A stretch of DNA of 64,000 bases from Bettongia penicillata ogilbyi (taxonomy: Eukaryota > Chordata > Mammalia > Diprotodontia > Potoroidae), in assembly GCA_023548195.1 (NCBI GenBank), contig JAJHZJ010000043.1:248001-312000 (forward strand), read 5' to 3'. Positions within the stretch are counted from its first letter, which is position 1. Every line of letters begins with the position of its first letter. Under the pieces are notes generated by a model. It ran no database searches. It worked only from the letters and a program-made list of their open reading frames with translations, and was not told the origin of the DNA. A program made the position numbers and the translations under genes. Below are positions 9,600 to 21,003 of the stretch, in pieces.

Positions 9600-11988
9600 G
9601 CGTAGATCTTTTCTACTCTTTCCTCATTCTTTTTTTTATTCTATTGAAAGTTTACTTAAAAGAATCCCAGTTACAATAGGCTTCTCCTTTGATGGTTTTG
9701 AGTAGCCATGTATTAAAAGCATTCCATCTTCTTTCCTTCAACAAGACACTTAAGGTTTACCATTTAAGACATTTAACATTAACATTTAAGGTAATTTATT
9801 TTATCCTGATCAAAAGAACCCCACGTTGGCAAATAGTGATATGGGTATTCCTTGGGTCAATTTCTGACAATTAGTGAAATATGTGAAAGTTTGGGGCCCA
9901 TAATATAGACATGGCCAGCTGCTGTCCCCTTGCAGGGATAGCTTGGGAAGTTTCATTCCCCTTGGGAATGTGGCCAAGATCTTATTTTATTTTGGAATTT
10001 GACTTTTCACCAAGGAAGTGAGACTACCTAAATTAAAAACCAGGGCTTTAATCATTTCCTAGCCCTGACTAAACTGTAAACTCTGAGAGTCAGTCCTGAC
10101 AGCAGATTTTCACCAGACCTCACTAGCAGGGTCTTCATCAGTTCCCTACTCACAGGGTGTCTGCCCTGGGGAACCCACAAAGTAGTATCCACCCTGTGGC
10201 CACAAACCCATGATCCCTTTGTTCCTTAATCATTGAGCAATGTTACCCTTGCCAGGCCTTTATCTGCTCTGGCACATGTTTTCCTCTTAATAATTGAACT
10301 TAACTGAAAAGAGACAGGAGCTTAGGATTCAAGCAGGGAGACATTTACCAGACCTTCAAGGGGGAGATGGCTGGTTGGAAATCAAAAGATCTAAGTTGGT
10401 ACCAAAGCACCTGGGTCAACACTCCAATGCTCATGAAGAAGCTCCTCATCATGGTGAATCCCACTTCTGACACCAGAAATATCAACTGGGCAAAGCCCAC
10501 CCCTCAAAATGCAAAAGAGTCCAAGATGACTTGAAAGCAGAAAAATTTTATTAGGAAGAAAATATGACACTAAAGCTGACACCCCAGTACAAACTATGAA
10601 GAAGTAGATTAATTGTGACAAAATCAATAATTGATGTACCTGTCCACTGACCAGAGGATATGGTGGGATAGTTCATGCAAAACCTGAAGCATGTATTGGG
10701 TAAGTACAAGACATGCACGTGCTCAGAGAACAGGAGAACTTACTCTGGCTGCTCCCCAAATTGGGGATTCAGGGAGTGGTTACTATGGTTTTACAACAAA
10801 AAGAGACAAGAGTAAAGGGTGAATACAGAGTACCCAGGACAAGGATGTTTGTGCAAGCTCTGACCATTTGGAGGCAGTATGGATCAGTTTAAGCCAGCCC
10901 TGTTGTTGCTGGCACAGTGGAGGTGTTCTGAACTCACCCTCTGGATATCACAAAGGATCAGTGCCATTCTAAGCTTGAGCAACACTCATTCCACCTCTTG
11001 ATTGACTGATTTTAATCCCCAGGTTATTTCTGCCTCTCCTGGATGAGTAGGGAGCTCAAGCAAATCAACTTGATTAGTAAACTCATTATCCTTCCATTTC
11101 TACAGAGGCCCCAGCCTAGGAGAGGCAGGAGGATTTTATGCTTGAAAACCACAAAGGGGAGATTTGAGGCAGAGGTCACCATAAAGATGGGCAGTCATTC
11201 CCAGGAACAGCTGGGACACAGAAGGAGGATTTTTGCAGGAAGAGTTGACCACTAGGCTATTTTAGCAGAACACCACAGAACACCAGCAAAGGCACATGGG
11301 AGTGAGCAAGACTGACTCACTGCAGGCTCCTGAGTGGCACCTTTCAGAAAAGAGGCTCACTCTGTGTCCAGTGCATTTGTTTATGGTTAGCTCATAGAAA
11401 ACCACAATATTCATCTCAGAGGCACTTTTACAACTGTAAATTCAAAGGTGATGGGACTGAGTTTGTCCTCAACTAAATTATAATGTGACATTATTTAAAG
11501 TCACTTGTGTTTTTCCATTAGAATAATGATCATGTTTGACCTTGCAAAGGCCAACTCCATTAAAAGAGACTGAGGCAGGGGTCTGAACCAATGGCACATT
11601 ATTAAAGAGTCCATGATCCCCTCTAATGAAATGAACCTCAGATCTTCCTCATAATCTGATATGGCCCCTTCTTTCAGTACCTTGTTTTATAGTGATTCAT
11701 ACCCCAATATGCAAATGAGGCATGGCAAAATACAGCACCTCTGTGGACAGACATTGCTGAAGGGTCAAAAATGACAATGTTAGTAGAGGGGGTCCACAGA
11801 TTGGGTGAAGTATGGGGTATTTCCCCTAAGTGGTCACAGGATGATCACCTGTACAGTTTGGACAAGAGAGAATGGTATGGAGGTACCAAAAATAAAGTGG
11901 GGGACTTTCCAAAGAATCAATCAATCCCACCCACACTGCTTTTGGACATGGAGTTTGAGGAAAACAAGATGGAGATATTATCAACATC
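9600..11988 (-). mobile_element. ERV with tRNA-Leu primer site: LTR plus 5' leader, truncated
   Basis: Minus-strand copy of the element also present, in plus orientation, at 39886-47240. The LTR spans about 11988 down to 10482 (about 1.5 kb) with a polyadenylation-type 'aataaaa' (antisense 'ttttatta' near 10548) shortly before its end. The primer site follows at 10458-10475, then about 850 bp of untranslated leader, as far as sequence shared with 46290-46560. The gag region is missing. No frame is open over any useful length. Confidence 0.75.
10458..10475 (-). promoter_or_regulatory. retroviral primer-binding site, tRNA-Leu type
   Basis: The plus strand reads 'atcccacttctgacacca', the 3' end of a tRNA-Leu including CCA. 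The minus strand is therefore the complementary primer-binding site, a few bases after the LTR end, as expected for retroviral reverse-transcription priming. The plus-oriented sister copy at 45742-45759 retains a mutated version. Confidence 0.8.
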
Positions 11989-12018
11989 TTACGTTTGCCC
12001 AAGTGAGCCTTAGAACCC

Positions 12019-12098
12019 TGGTTAGGGTTAGGGTTTAGGGTTAGGATTAGGGTTAGGGTTAGGGTTAGAGCGCATTTAGGGTTAGGGTTAGGGTTAGG
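12019..12098 (+). repeat. interstitial telomeric repeat (TTAGGG)n
   Basis: About 80 bp of TTAGGG units with a few variants ('tttaggg', 'ttaggattaggg') and one short interruption ('agagcgcat') near 12067-12076. It lies 30 bp outside the outer end of the minus-strand ERV LTR. It is too short and too internal to be a chromosome end. Confidence 0.95.
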
Positions 12099-12099
12099 T

Positions 12100-12664
12100 A
12101 ATAATAACATTTGATATGAAGGTGATGTTTAGACATAGTAAGGATAAGAAATAAAAGTATAATTGGACCAAAATTCTACTGCTCGTCTCTGAATGCAATC
12201 AGCCCAGGGGGTCACACTGAGAGATGCATGAGGTGATTTCCTATAGAAGACAATTTGGAAATGCAATGAATCGAATTGATGTCACTAGACTACCAATGAT
12301 TTAATCTCATAATTTAAATCCATAGCATCATTTTGCTATGTTTCCCTCATATTGGGATATTTGCTAATTTTAAAAAATATATTTCTAGAAGGTGATGCAA
12401 TGACTTTTGTCTTTCAGTCATTTCTGCTTTGTGATCCCCCAGACTGCAGCATGCTTCAATATCTCTCAAGGTTTGTTTTTTTTTCCAGTCCCAAGCTCAA
12501 TACTTCCATGACACTGTCCACCTCATTCTCTGCCATGTCCTTCTCCTTCTTCCTTTAATCCTTCCCAACGTCAAAGTCTGTCCACTGAGTCTTGTCTTCT
12601 CATTATGTGGTCAAAGGACTTAAGCTTCAACTTGAGTATTTGACCTTCTAGTGAATAGTATGAA
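12100..12664. other. no recognised feature
   Basis: AT-rich sequence without a recognisable repeat family, exon or RNA gene. Confidence 0.4.
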
Positions 12665-13412
12665 TTAATTGGAACTATGCCCAAAGGGCACAAAACTGTG
12701 CTTACCCTTTGACCCACCAATGTCACTTCTAGGTCTATACCCCAAAGAGATCATAAAAGAGGGAAAAAGTCCCACATATATAAAAACATTTATAGCCATT
12801 ATCTTTGTGGTGGTCAAGAACTGGAAATCGAGGGAATACCCATCAATTGGGAAATGGCTGAACAAGTTGTGGCATATGAATATAATGGAATACTCTTGTG
12901 CTATAAAAAACGACAAATAGAAGGACTTCAGAAAAGCCTGAAAAGACTTACATGAACTGATGCTGAGTGAAATGAGCAGAAATAGGAGAACATTATACAC
13001 AATAACAGTCACAGTGTGCAAAGACTGTTTCTGATAGACTTAGACCTTCACAGCAATTCAAGGACCTAAAACATTCCCAAAGGACTCTTGAGGCAAAATA
13101 TCATCCATGTTCAGAGAAAGAATTGTGGAATTGGAACACAGAATGAAGCAGACTATTTTCTCTTGTGTTATGTTTTGGTTTGGTTCTTCTCATGGTTTCT
13201 CCCATTCATTTTAATCCTTCTATGCCACATGGCTAATGTGAAAATGTGTTTAATAAGAATATATGTGTAGAACCCATATTAGATTGCATGCTGTCTCAGG
13301 GAAGGAGTGGGGAGGGAGTGGGAAAGAAGAGGGGAAAGGGGGGGAAATCTAAGATTTATAGAAGTGATCGTTGAAAACTGAAAACAAATAAATTTTTAAA
13401 AAATAAAAAAAG
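12665..13412 (+). mobile_element. L1 3' end, 5'-truncated
   Basis: ORF2 C-terminus and 3' UTR: 'ggaactatgcccaaagggca', 'ccctttgacccaccaatgtc', 'ggggaaaggg' purine tract, and an A-rich end near 13412. The first 83 codons or so (12669-12920) stay open before stops appear. It abuts an antisense half-L1. Confidence 0.85.
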
Positions 13413-13429
13413 ATGGACCAAAAAATTTT

Positions 13430-15277
13430 TTTATTTTGATCACCACCTCCCTCAATTTTCCCTCTCTTCTATCAGCCCCTACACTTTTCCTTCCTCTTTC
13501 CCCTCCTACTGCTTCAAGGGCAAGTTATATTTCTATACTTAACAGACTATGTTATTCCCAACTTGAACCAAATGCAATAAGAGTAAAGCTCAAACAGTAC
13601 TCATCTACCTCCCTTCTTTCTGTCTGTTTTTGTTCTGCTTCATGTGATGTAATTTACCTCTTTCTGCCTCCTTTCCTCTTTTCCCATTATAATCCCTTTC
13701 TACCCCTTCACTAGGTTTTTAACATCACATCTGTTACTTTATATTCATCCCTTCTGTTTATGTATATCCCTTTTAAATGTCATAATAAATACACCATTCT
13801 CAAGATTAACAACATCACCCTCCAATATAGTGATGTAAACAGTTTGCACTTATTGAATAGCAAGGTTTTTTTCCCACCTGTTTGCCTTTTTATGTCTCTC
13901 TTGAGTCTTGTATTTGAGGACTAAATTTTCCATTGAACTCTGGCCTTTTCATTAAGAAATGCCTTATTTCATTGAATATCCATCTACTTGCTTGAAACAT
14001 TATGCTCAGTTTTGCGGGGAAGTTGATCCTTTATTGTAATCCAAGCTCTTTTGCCTTATGGAATTTCATACTCTAATCCCTCTGATTTTTTGAGTTGAAA
14101 GCTGTGATGTCATGCATGATCCTGACTGGAGTTCCATGATATCTGAATTGTTTCTTTTTGGCTGCTTGCAGTATTTTCTCCTTGACCTGATAATTCTGAA
14201 ATTTGGCTAAAATATTCCTTGGAGTTTTCAATTTGGGATCTCTTTCAGGAGGTGATCAGTAGATTCTCTGGATGATTATTTTACCCTTTTGTTCTAGGGT
14301 ATCTAGGGTTCTAGGACATCAGGGTAATTTTCCATGATGATTTCTTAGAAGATACTGTCCAAACTGTCCTTTTCATCCTGGATTTCTGGTAGACTAGTAA
14401 CTTTTAGATTCTCTCTCTTGGATCTATTTTCCATCCAATGAGATATTTTATATTTTCTTCTATTTTTCAATTCGTTAGATTTTGGTTGACTGATTCTTGA
14501 TGTCTCATGGAGTCATTAGCTTCTACTTGTCCATTTCTAATGTATAATAAATTGTTTTCTTCAGTTAGCTTTTGTGTCTTTTTATCCATTTGGCCAATTT
14601 GACTTTCCCTGGAGTTGGTGCATGACAGCTCTACCCGCTGGGGCTCAGGATCTCCTGCTGCTCTGCTCTGGTGGGGCTTGCTGGATGCCTCCAGGCTTAT
14701 GCTGGTCCCCTTCAGATACAGCAGGAGGAACCTTCCCTTCCATCTCCTTAGCCTCCTGAGCTAGAAGACTGCTGTACCCCTTCTTCTGGATCCGTTACTC
14801 CAGAATTTTTCTTAGGGTAATATTCTCTGGGTGTTTCAAGGCCAATAATGGGGGATGAGAGCACTTAATAATTGACTCTGACAGCACGGCTTCTGGAAGT
14901 TCAAGTAGGTGACTTTCAAACATTCAGTCTGTAGGCTGATAGCCCAGGAGTATCTGCTGCAGTTGCCACAGGCCCTCTCAGCTCTGCCAGAATCCCATCT
15001 GTGCTGACAGCTTTGGAAATCATCACTGCATTGGTGATTCAGTCTAACAGAGCCAGCTCCTGCTCAGTTACATTGGGTGTAGATGCCAACATTAACCTGG
15101 TGCACCAGATCCTTCCTGTCAATCTTCCAGATTCTCTTGGGTTGGAAATCTGCCACACTCTGTCCCCTAGTGGATTCTGCCACTCTCAGATTTGTTTAGA
15201 TTCACTTTTTACAGATATCTGAAGAAATTTGTGAGAGACCTCAGGAGCATCTCTGCTTTCACTCCATCATCATGGCT
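13430..15277 (-). mobile_element. half-L1-like element (5' UTR + ORF1, no ORF2)
   Basis: On the minus strand the order is: an L1-type 5' start ('ggagccatgatgatggagtg' at about 15262-15281), 5' UTR to about 14.75 kb, an ORF1 remnant with coiled coil and RRM landmarks (14.6-13.95 kb), and a purine-rich 3' UTR (13.85-13.44 kb). ORF2 is absent. That architecture and a length of about 1.85 kb fit the 'half-L1' (HAL1) class. ORF1 carries stops. The 5' end abuts an ERV pol scrap. Confidence 0.65.
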
Positions 15278-15284
15278 CCCTATG

Positions 15285-15775
15285 CCCTCTCTTTAGCAAA
15301 AGTCTGTTCTTGAGGACTATAACAAGGATTATGGGAGTCAGGGATCTGTGGGAGTAACGGCGCCATCATGGTTAGTTGGCGGGAAGGGTCCTTTGCTGCT
15401 GGGTCTGACAGGTGATTCCCCACGGCTTGACCCATCTCCTTTCTGATGGCCCCAGAAAAACACAACAGCCGCACATGGTTTATGAACAGCCCGGGCAAGT
15501 TATAAAATCTCCTGGTTTCTTTAATGGGAGAATTCTTTGCTGTCAGATATCCCTTTTCCTTCCCTATTATCCCAAGAACATGTAAAACATGGAAGGCATA
15601 ACTTAGAATCAGTAAAAACATTTGCCCTTTATTTTCTCCCAGCTCTAAGCCTCTGGTGAGTGTTACTAAGAAGGCAGAGACTTGGCTTCTGCGGCACAGT
15701 GTAAACCAATCACTGCACACCCTAACCCTCCTCACGCCTTGTTCTGCTAGATCTATCAGTGTACCATTCCTCATC
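15285..15775 (-). pseudogene. ERV1-type pol fragment: RNase H C-terminal part
   Basis: An open minus-strand frame of 164 codons resembles the end of a gammaretrovirus-like RNase H. Near its centre it has a 'KGYLTAKNSPIK' stretch (the 'GxLTxxGxxIK' region of the family), followed by 'GNHLSDPAAKDPS', the place of the 'GNxxADxAA' motif with its catalytic Asp region. The start of RNase H and all the rest of pol are missing. It is bounded by the half-L1 on one side and unassigned GC-rich DNA on the other. This is a fossil fragment with no expression signals visible. Confidence 0.7.
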
Positions 15776-16565
15776 GGGTTAGGAAGGGAGACACTTTTAG
15801 ATAAAGTCCACTCGAATAACCCTCACCATCACAGAGAAGGCTGTCTGAGTGGGCAGCGTCTGGGAGGAGACACACTGAGAGGCAAGCCAGGAGTACCTAG
15901 GAGCATATTTAGTGCAGATATTCTGCCTCTGCTTGCCAGCCACTGGAGACCTTTGGCTCCCAGAACGCTCTGGGTCTGGTGCAGGGGTGAGACTTCTGAG
16001 AGCTGAGCAAGTGTGAGCTTAGAGGCTTCCTCATCAGGCAGCTCTTGCTGCTACGGCCCGGAGGCATGAGGGCCCCCCAATCATTCTGGCCTGGGGCCGG
16101 GTCCTAGGGCTGAGTGCAGACTTCTCCCCTGAACCTCCCTTCGGACGGTGGGCAAAGCCAGAGCTGGGAAGGAGGGCGGCCTGGTCTGGTTCCCGTTCTA
16201 CAGGACACGCACCAGGGCCTTGCCTCCAGTCACAGAAAGGCTTGGCACTGAGCCCAAAGCTGGCGCTCCCAGCCATGCCCAGAAAGGTGCCAGGACAGGA
16301 ATGCACAGGATGGCCCATTTCCTCTCCCGCGCTAAGGAGGGACACGGGCTTAATTCGTGGCCAAGACATTTAATACTGAGACAAGCTGTGCGGACCTCGG
16401 CCAGAGAAACCCAAGACAGTTCAAACCGAAGCCCTCCACAAACTTCCTGGGATTCTCACAGGAACCGCCCGGCTTGTCCTTAACCTGGGTGAGATCAGTC
16501 ATTGAAGGGGGAGCATGCCAGTCACGCCTCCAGGGGAATCTGCCATTTGCCACGAAGGAAGAGGT
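15776..16565. other. GC-rich flank of the CpG island, no gene recognised
   Basis: GC content and CpG rise towards 16.57 kb. Several overlapping frames are open on both strands, which is expected from GC richness. None resembles a known domain. It may hold a first exon and 5' UTR on the minus strand, with candidate donors such as 'ctcacccaggtta' read in reverse, but this is unproven. Confidence 0.35.
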
Positions 16566-16569
16566 TCCT

Positions 16570-16800
16570 GGAAATCCACCAATCAAAAACTGGGGGGATA
16601 GGAAGTTCCGCCCCTCGCGCGGCAAGGACGATCGAATGAGGCATTCTGGGAAATGGAGTCCGGCTCCGGAGGCCTCGGGACCAAGGAGCAGGCGGATCCC
16701 GTGGGTGCAGGCGCTGCTGGGAATTGGAGTCCGGAAGTGTGCGCGCCACGGACCAATGGGAAGGCGGCGCCGGCAGGCAGGAGGCGGGACATCCTGTAGG
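16570..16800. promoter_or_regulatory. CpG-island promoter with ZNF143, ETS and CCAAT motifs
   Basis: About 20 CpG in roughly 200 bp, in a window otherwise CpG-poor. It holds two ZNF143/THAP11-type elements in the same orientation ('gcattctgggaaatggagtc' from 16641 and 'tgctgggaattggagtcc' from 16715), an ETS/GABP site ('ccggaagt', 16731-16738) directly after the second, another 'ggaagt' at 16601, and CCAAT boxes at 16579-16583 and 16753-16757. There is no TATA box. This combination is typical of KRAB-ZNF and housekeeping promoters. No transcript start or donor is obvious, so the direction is open. It probably served one of the flanking ZNF units. Confidence 0.75.
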
Positions 16801-16859
16801 AGTCTGCTGGCTTTACTTGATGGGGGGAGGGGGGACCGAGGCCACACCTATATGTGTAA

Positions 16860-18720
16860 ATCCCCCTAAATTTAAGAATGGGACCCCAATCACTAAACCG
16901 GTTTGGGTGGGAAGGACATACCCGCCATGCTGGTTAAATTGATGCTGAAGATTGGACGGTTACCTAGAAAAGAATGTCTGGTGGTCGTCGTCCCATTTCT
17001 GAATATGTCATTGGCATAGACATACCGGGGGATGGCCCTGCATCTGCCGCAGCTGGCAGGTTTGAAGTACGGAGGGTGTCGGTTCCCCACCTAACCCTTC
17101 TCAAACCATCGGTGAAGCAGGATAGGCCTCTGGGGGGTGGGGAGGAGGAAATTGCAGCTGCCCTAGAAGAACGCCGAGGCCGGAGTTCGGATGTCCAAAG
17201 TCAGGTGGCACGTGGAGGGGCACAGTGGATTATAGGCCGCTAAGTGAAGTCACCACCGCTTCAGGCACAATGATCCTGATAGAAAGGATGCAAACCTATG
17301 CCAGCTGCTGGTGGGCAGTCTTAGGGTTAGCAAATGCCTTCTGGACCCTTCCTCCCAATGGGATCAATTTACATTTACGTGGCAGGGTCAGCCATGCACT
17401 TTTACCCCACTGCCCCAAGGATGTGTACATAGTCCAACCATTTGTCACGGTATTTAGCAGAACATTTGGATGAGTTAAGGCCTGAAAAGAGTTCTGATAA
17501 TTCATGACATCGATGACATTATGACACAGGGAGCAGACCGGGAAAGTGTAGAACAAGCACTTCAAAAGCTGATAAGACACCTAAAAGGGAAAGGATGGGA
17601 AATTAACCCTAGTAAGATCCAAGGACCCTCCCAGTAGGTAAAGTTTTGGGGATATTTTGGAATAGAGGCCACAGGGAGATACTGCCCAAAGTATGGCAGA
17701 AAATTCTAGACTTTAGTACACCTACTACTAAAAAGGAAGCTCAAAAATTAATTGGATATTGGAGAGCTCATATTCCACATTTGAGTCAAATTTTGAAACC
17801 CTAATATCGAGTCACTAGGAAGAAATATGAATTCTCTTGGGGAGAGGAAGAAATTAAAGTTTTTGAGGAAGCTAAGGTTGCAATCCAGACAGCCTTAGAT
17901 TTATGGCCTATGCAGGATGGTTCAGTAGAGTTGCAAGTATCCCCCCAAGACAGGTATGCAAATTGGAGCCTCTGGCAAAAGCAGCAGGGGAAAAATGTAC
18001 CATTAGAATTCTGGTCAAGGAAGCTTCCCCCAGCCCAGGAAAATTATACCCCCTTTCAACTACAGCTACTGGCTGCTTTATTGGGCATTAGTTGAAATTA
18101 AACAGCTCACTTTCAATCATGAAGTTATTATGAGGTCACAAATATCTATTATGGGATGGATAATGGAAACCCTAGCGTTCCACAGGATAGGACATGCTCA
18201 GAAATCTAGCATAACAAAGTGGAAGTGGTACATACGGAATAGGGCAAAACCTGGGAAATCGAAAGTCTCAGTAGTGCACGAAAAGTGTCCAAAATAGCCC
18301 CAGAGCAAGTACCTTCGATTTCCTGGACAGAGAAAGTTATTTCACCAGTAAAATGGAACTAAAGCTTTGACTCCCTAAGCCTTGAACAAAGAAAACATAC
18401 TTGGTTCACTGATGGCACTGCCAAATATTTGGAGCAAATTAGACATTGAAAAGCTGTAGCATATAACCCAACTTACTACAATTACATTGAAGAGTAAAGG
18501 GAAAAGAGTCAGTAGTCAGTGGGCTGAATTACTGGCAGTATACCAAGTCCTAAAACAAGAGAAAGGAGGCCAATGTCACATCTTTACTGACTCCTGGACC
18601 ATAGCCAATGGACTTATTACTTGGATGCCAATGTGGCATTCCAAAAGTTGGGAAATTCACAGAAAAGAGATATGGGGAAAGGAAATGTGGGTTGACATAT
18701 GGTGTAGAGGGCTAAGGGGA
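16860..18720 (+). pseudogene. ERV1-type pro-pol fragment (PR end, RT, RNase H)
   Basis: A degenerate retroviral pol. The protease C-terminus is at 16.9-17.03 kb ('EYVIGID'). RT motif A is at about 17300-17350 ('AVLGLANAFWTLP'). The RT catalytic region is at 17500-17523, where the usual Y-x-D-D reads 'DIDDIM'. RT connection follows to about 18.3 kb, then the RNase H start at about 18405 ('WFTDGTAK') to 18720. Many stops and frameshifts break it. The same family gives the minus fragments at 25.5-26.56 and probably 15.29-15.78 kb. It ends exactly where an ERVK-type LTR begins, so the class II provirus appears to have inserted into or recombined with it. Confidence 0.8.
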
Positions 18721-18721
18721 G

Positions 18722-19134
18722 TGTGAGTCCTGTGATCAAGGCCATAGCTGAGGCAAAGCCTGTTCCCGTGGGACTTGTGCTTACACAAACCCTGGCAAAA
18801 GTTCCCCATGACCCTGATGTTCCTGCAGATCCTGACGTTCTTTGCAGAAAAATTGCAATTGGGTCTGGAAATTCAGGAACTAGCTTCAGGAGCAAGATAA
18901 GTTTCGGGTTACTTGCTTTGGGTGCAAGGACATGGGTAAGTCATGAGATGGTGAATTAATGGGATGAGCTCAGCCTGCACTGATTGTGGTTACAGCCCTT
19001 AAATACCCTGACCCTCAGTTGAATAAACGGAGTTGCCTTACATCCTGCCTCCCGCCTCATTCATTGCTTCTAAAAACAGAGGGTCTTGCTGGTCAAGACC
19101 CTGTACCCAAGGAGTTCCAAGAAGGAATCCTACA
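18722..19134 (+). repeat. 5' LTR of the ERVK-type provirus
   Basis: It begins 'tgtgagtcctgtg' right after ERV1 RNase H sequence and ends '...atcctaca' just before the primer site, about 413 bp. A TATA-like 'cttaaatacc' lies at about 18999 and a poly-A signal 'aataaa' at 19022-19027. The U3 start is inferred from the TG...CA boundary and the loss of pol similarity, since no second LTR is available for comparison. Confidence 0.65.
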
Positions 19135-19136
19135 AC

Positions 19137-19154
19137 TGGTGCCCAACATGGGGC
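19137..19154 (+). promoter_or_regulatory. primer-binding site, tRNA-Lys type
   Basis: 'tggtgcccaacatggggc' differs from the tRNA-Lys1,2 primer site used by betaretroviruses at two positions, both consistent with CpG decay (C to T, G to A). It sits two bases after the LTR end. Confidence 0.85.
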
Positions 19155-19331
19155 ATGAAGAAGACCCCCTCATACTTTGTGAGGCCCCTCGTCATTGGAC
19201 GAGAGAAGACAGATCCAGAGGAGCTCAACCAGACTAATCACAAGAGAAAGAAATCAGCTCACTTCGTGAGTCTCCAGGAGCAACTTGAAGGGGTAAGTAT
19301 CCTTCAGTGAGGTAAGAAAAAGTTTCTTACC

Positions 19332-21003
19332 ATGGGGCTGACAGCTTTTGTCACAGAAATATCTGATATGGATACTTTTGTACAGATCATATATAAGATC
19401 CTTTCTCAGTGCAGCTTAAAAAAATAAGACAGTTTATAGAGACAATACAAGTGGCATCCCTCTGGGTCAGCCAGAGACCCCCAGTAACATTGGAGACTTG
19501 GATAATAGCAGGAGAGCAATTGACAGAATATGACCTCTCTAACCCCAGGAAGGTTGATCCAGGAACCTTTTTTATGTATAATCCTATAAAGACAGGGTCA
19601 GAGGAAGAACAGAGAAGAAGTAGTCGGCAACCTCGTACTTTTTCGCTCGCTACTCAGACCACATATCCTGACCTCTCCCCATTCAGAGAAAAGGATTGCA
19701 GACCTAATAATAATGAGGGTCAAGTGCAATCCTTATTAAATGCTATAAAAACTCACACTCTCTGAGTTAATCAAATGACTGATGAGAGTACAAAACCAAA
19801 GGCTAGAAATGTGGGAGTCCCTAGAGAGTGGAAAGACCTGAACAGTAAGAGCTCGATGAGCAGCCTCAGCATAAAAGGGAAGTGGGCTCCTCCCTTCAGC
19901 AAATGTTCAAAAAAATGCTGGACAAGGGAGAGAATTTGCATGACATTCCCAGGAGAGGGTTGTTTTCCAGTCCTAGAGGAACAGGAGGATGATCCTGCTA
20001 ATCTAGGTCAGAGATGACAAATTAGAAGGCATACCCCCAGAGCCCCCAATCTTATTAAAGACTTAAAGAAAGGGATGACTGAATATGGCCCCAAGTCTCC
20101 TTATGTAAAACTACAGCTGAAGTGGTTGGCTACTTAGGTTCTGACACCCAACAATTGGAAGTGGGTGATTCAAGCATTGCTGACTCCTGGGCAGGCTGTT
20201 CAATGGCTTACTTTATTCTCTGAGACATGCCGAAAGATGGCTTTACATCATAATCCTGATAATCCACAAAATGCTCATCAATATTATGAGCAATGGTTTG
20301 GGTCGGGAAATTTTTCCACTGACCAACAACAGATAACACACCCGATAGAAACATATGAAAGGGTTGCCACCTGTGTAGAAGCTGCTTGGGACAAGATTCC
20401 AGTGGCAGGGCAAACCACTCCTCAGTTCACAAACATAAGACAAAAACAAGGGGAGTCCTTTGTTGATTTCTGTGCCCAAGTACAGGAAGCTGTAGCTAGA
20501 GCCATGGGGGAGGTAGAAGGCACACTGATAGTCATAAGGGAAATCCTGAGGAGTAACTCTTCTACTGACTGTAAGAAGGCCATGCTTGGGTTACGCAAGG
20601 ATGCTGGCATAGAAGAGATGATACAGAGATGTGAACAGGTAGGCTCTGAGGTTTTCTCAAATTTGTTTAAAATAGAAATGTATAATCAACAAAGGAGCTG
20701 TTTCAAATGTGGAAAGATGGGGCATTTTAAGAAAGATTGTTATGCTGGGGGAGGAGGTGGTCGGATGGCCCAGACAGTGCAGCCACGTGCCTTCCGACCT
20801 AAGATCCCTTGTCCAAAATGTAAACGACCTGGACACTGGGAATCAGAATGCAGATCTACAGGAGCCTCACCTCAGCCTTTAAATGGGTTTGTGGGCCACC
20901 CACAGGCCCAGGAACAATGTTGGGACAAACCATCCCCTCGGACCCGGGATCTGTGGACCCAATATACACAGTTGGCAGCCATGAGACCCCCTACTGGATT
21001 ATA
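19332..21003 (+). pseudogene. gag: ERVK-type gag (matrix, capsid, nucleocapsid), broken
   Basis: It starts at an ATG with a Gly second codon ('MGLTAFVTE', myristoylation-type N-terminus), about 180 bp after the primer site. Stops break the matrix and early capsid (19.4-20.16 kb). A 279-codon open stretch, 20165-21004, holds the capsid C-terminal domain, with major-homology-like 'IRQKQGESFVDFCAQVQEA', and the nucleocapsid. Two CX2CX4HX4C zinc knuckles are intact: 20699-20740 ('CFKCGKMGHFKKDC') and 20810-20851 ('CPKCKRPGHWESEC'). Gag builds the retroviral core. The array of stops means no full Gag can be made. Confidence 0.85.

Noticed and set aside
12019..12098. Chromosome end
   Set aside because: The array is only about 80 bp, contains variants and is followed by 52 kb of ordinary sequence.
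16148..16942. Several overlapping open frames on both strands (up to 170 codons) in the GC-rich block
   Set aside because: They overlap each other on both strands, have no domain, and are expected where GC richness lowers stop-codon frequency. The CpG-island promoter reading explains the block better.
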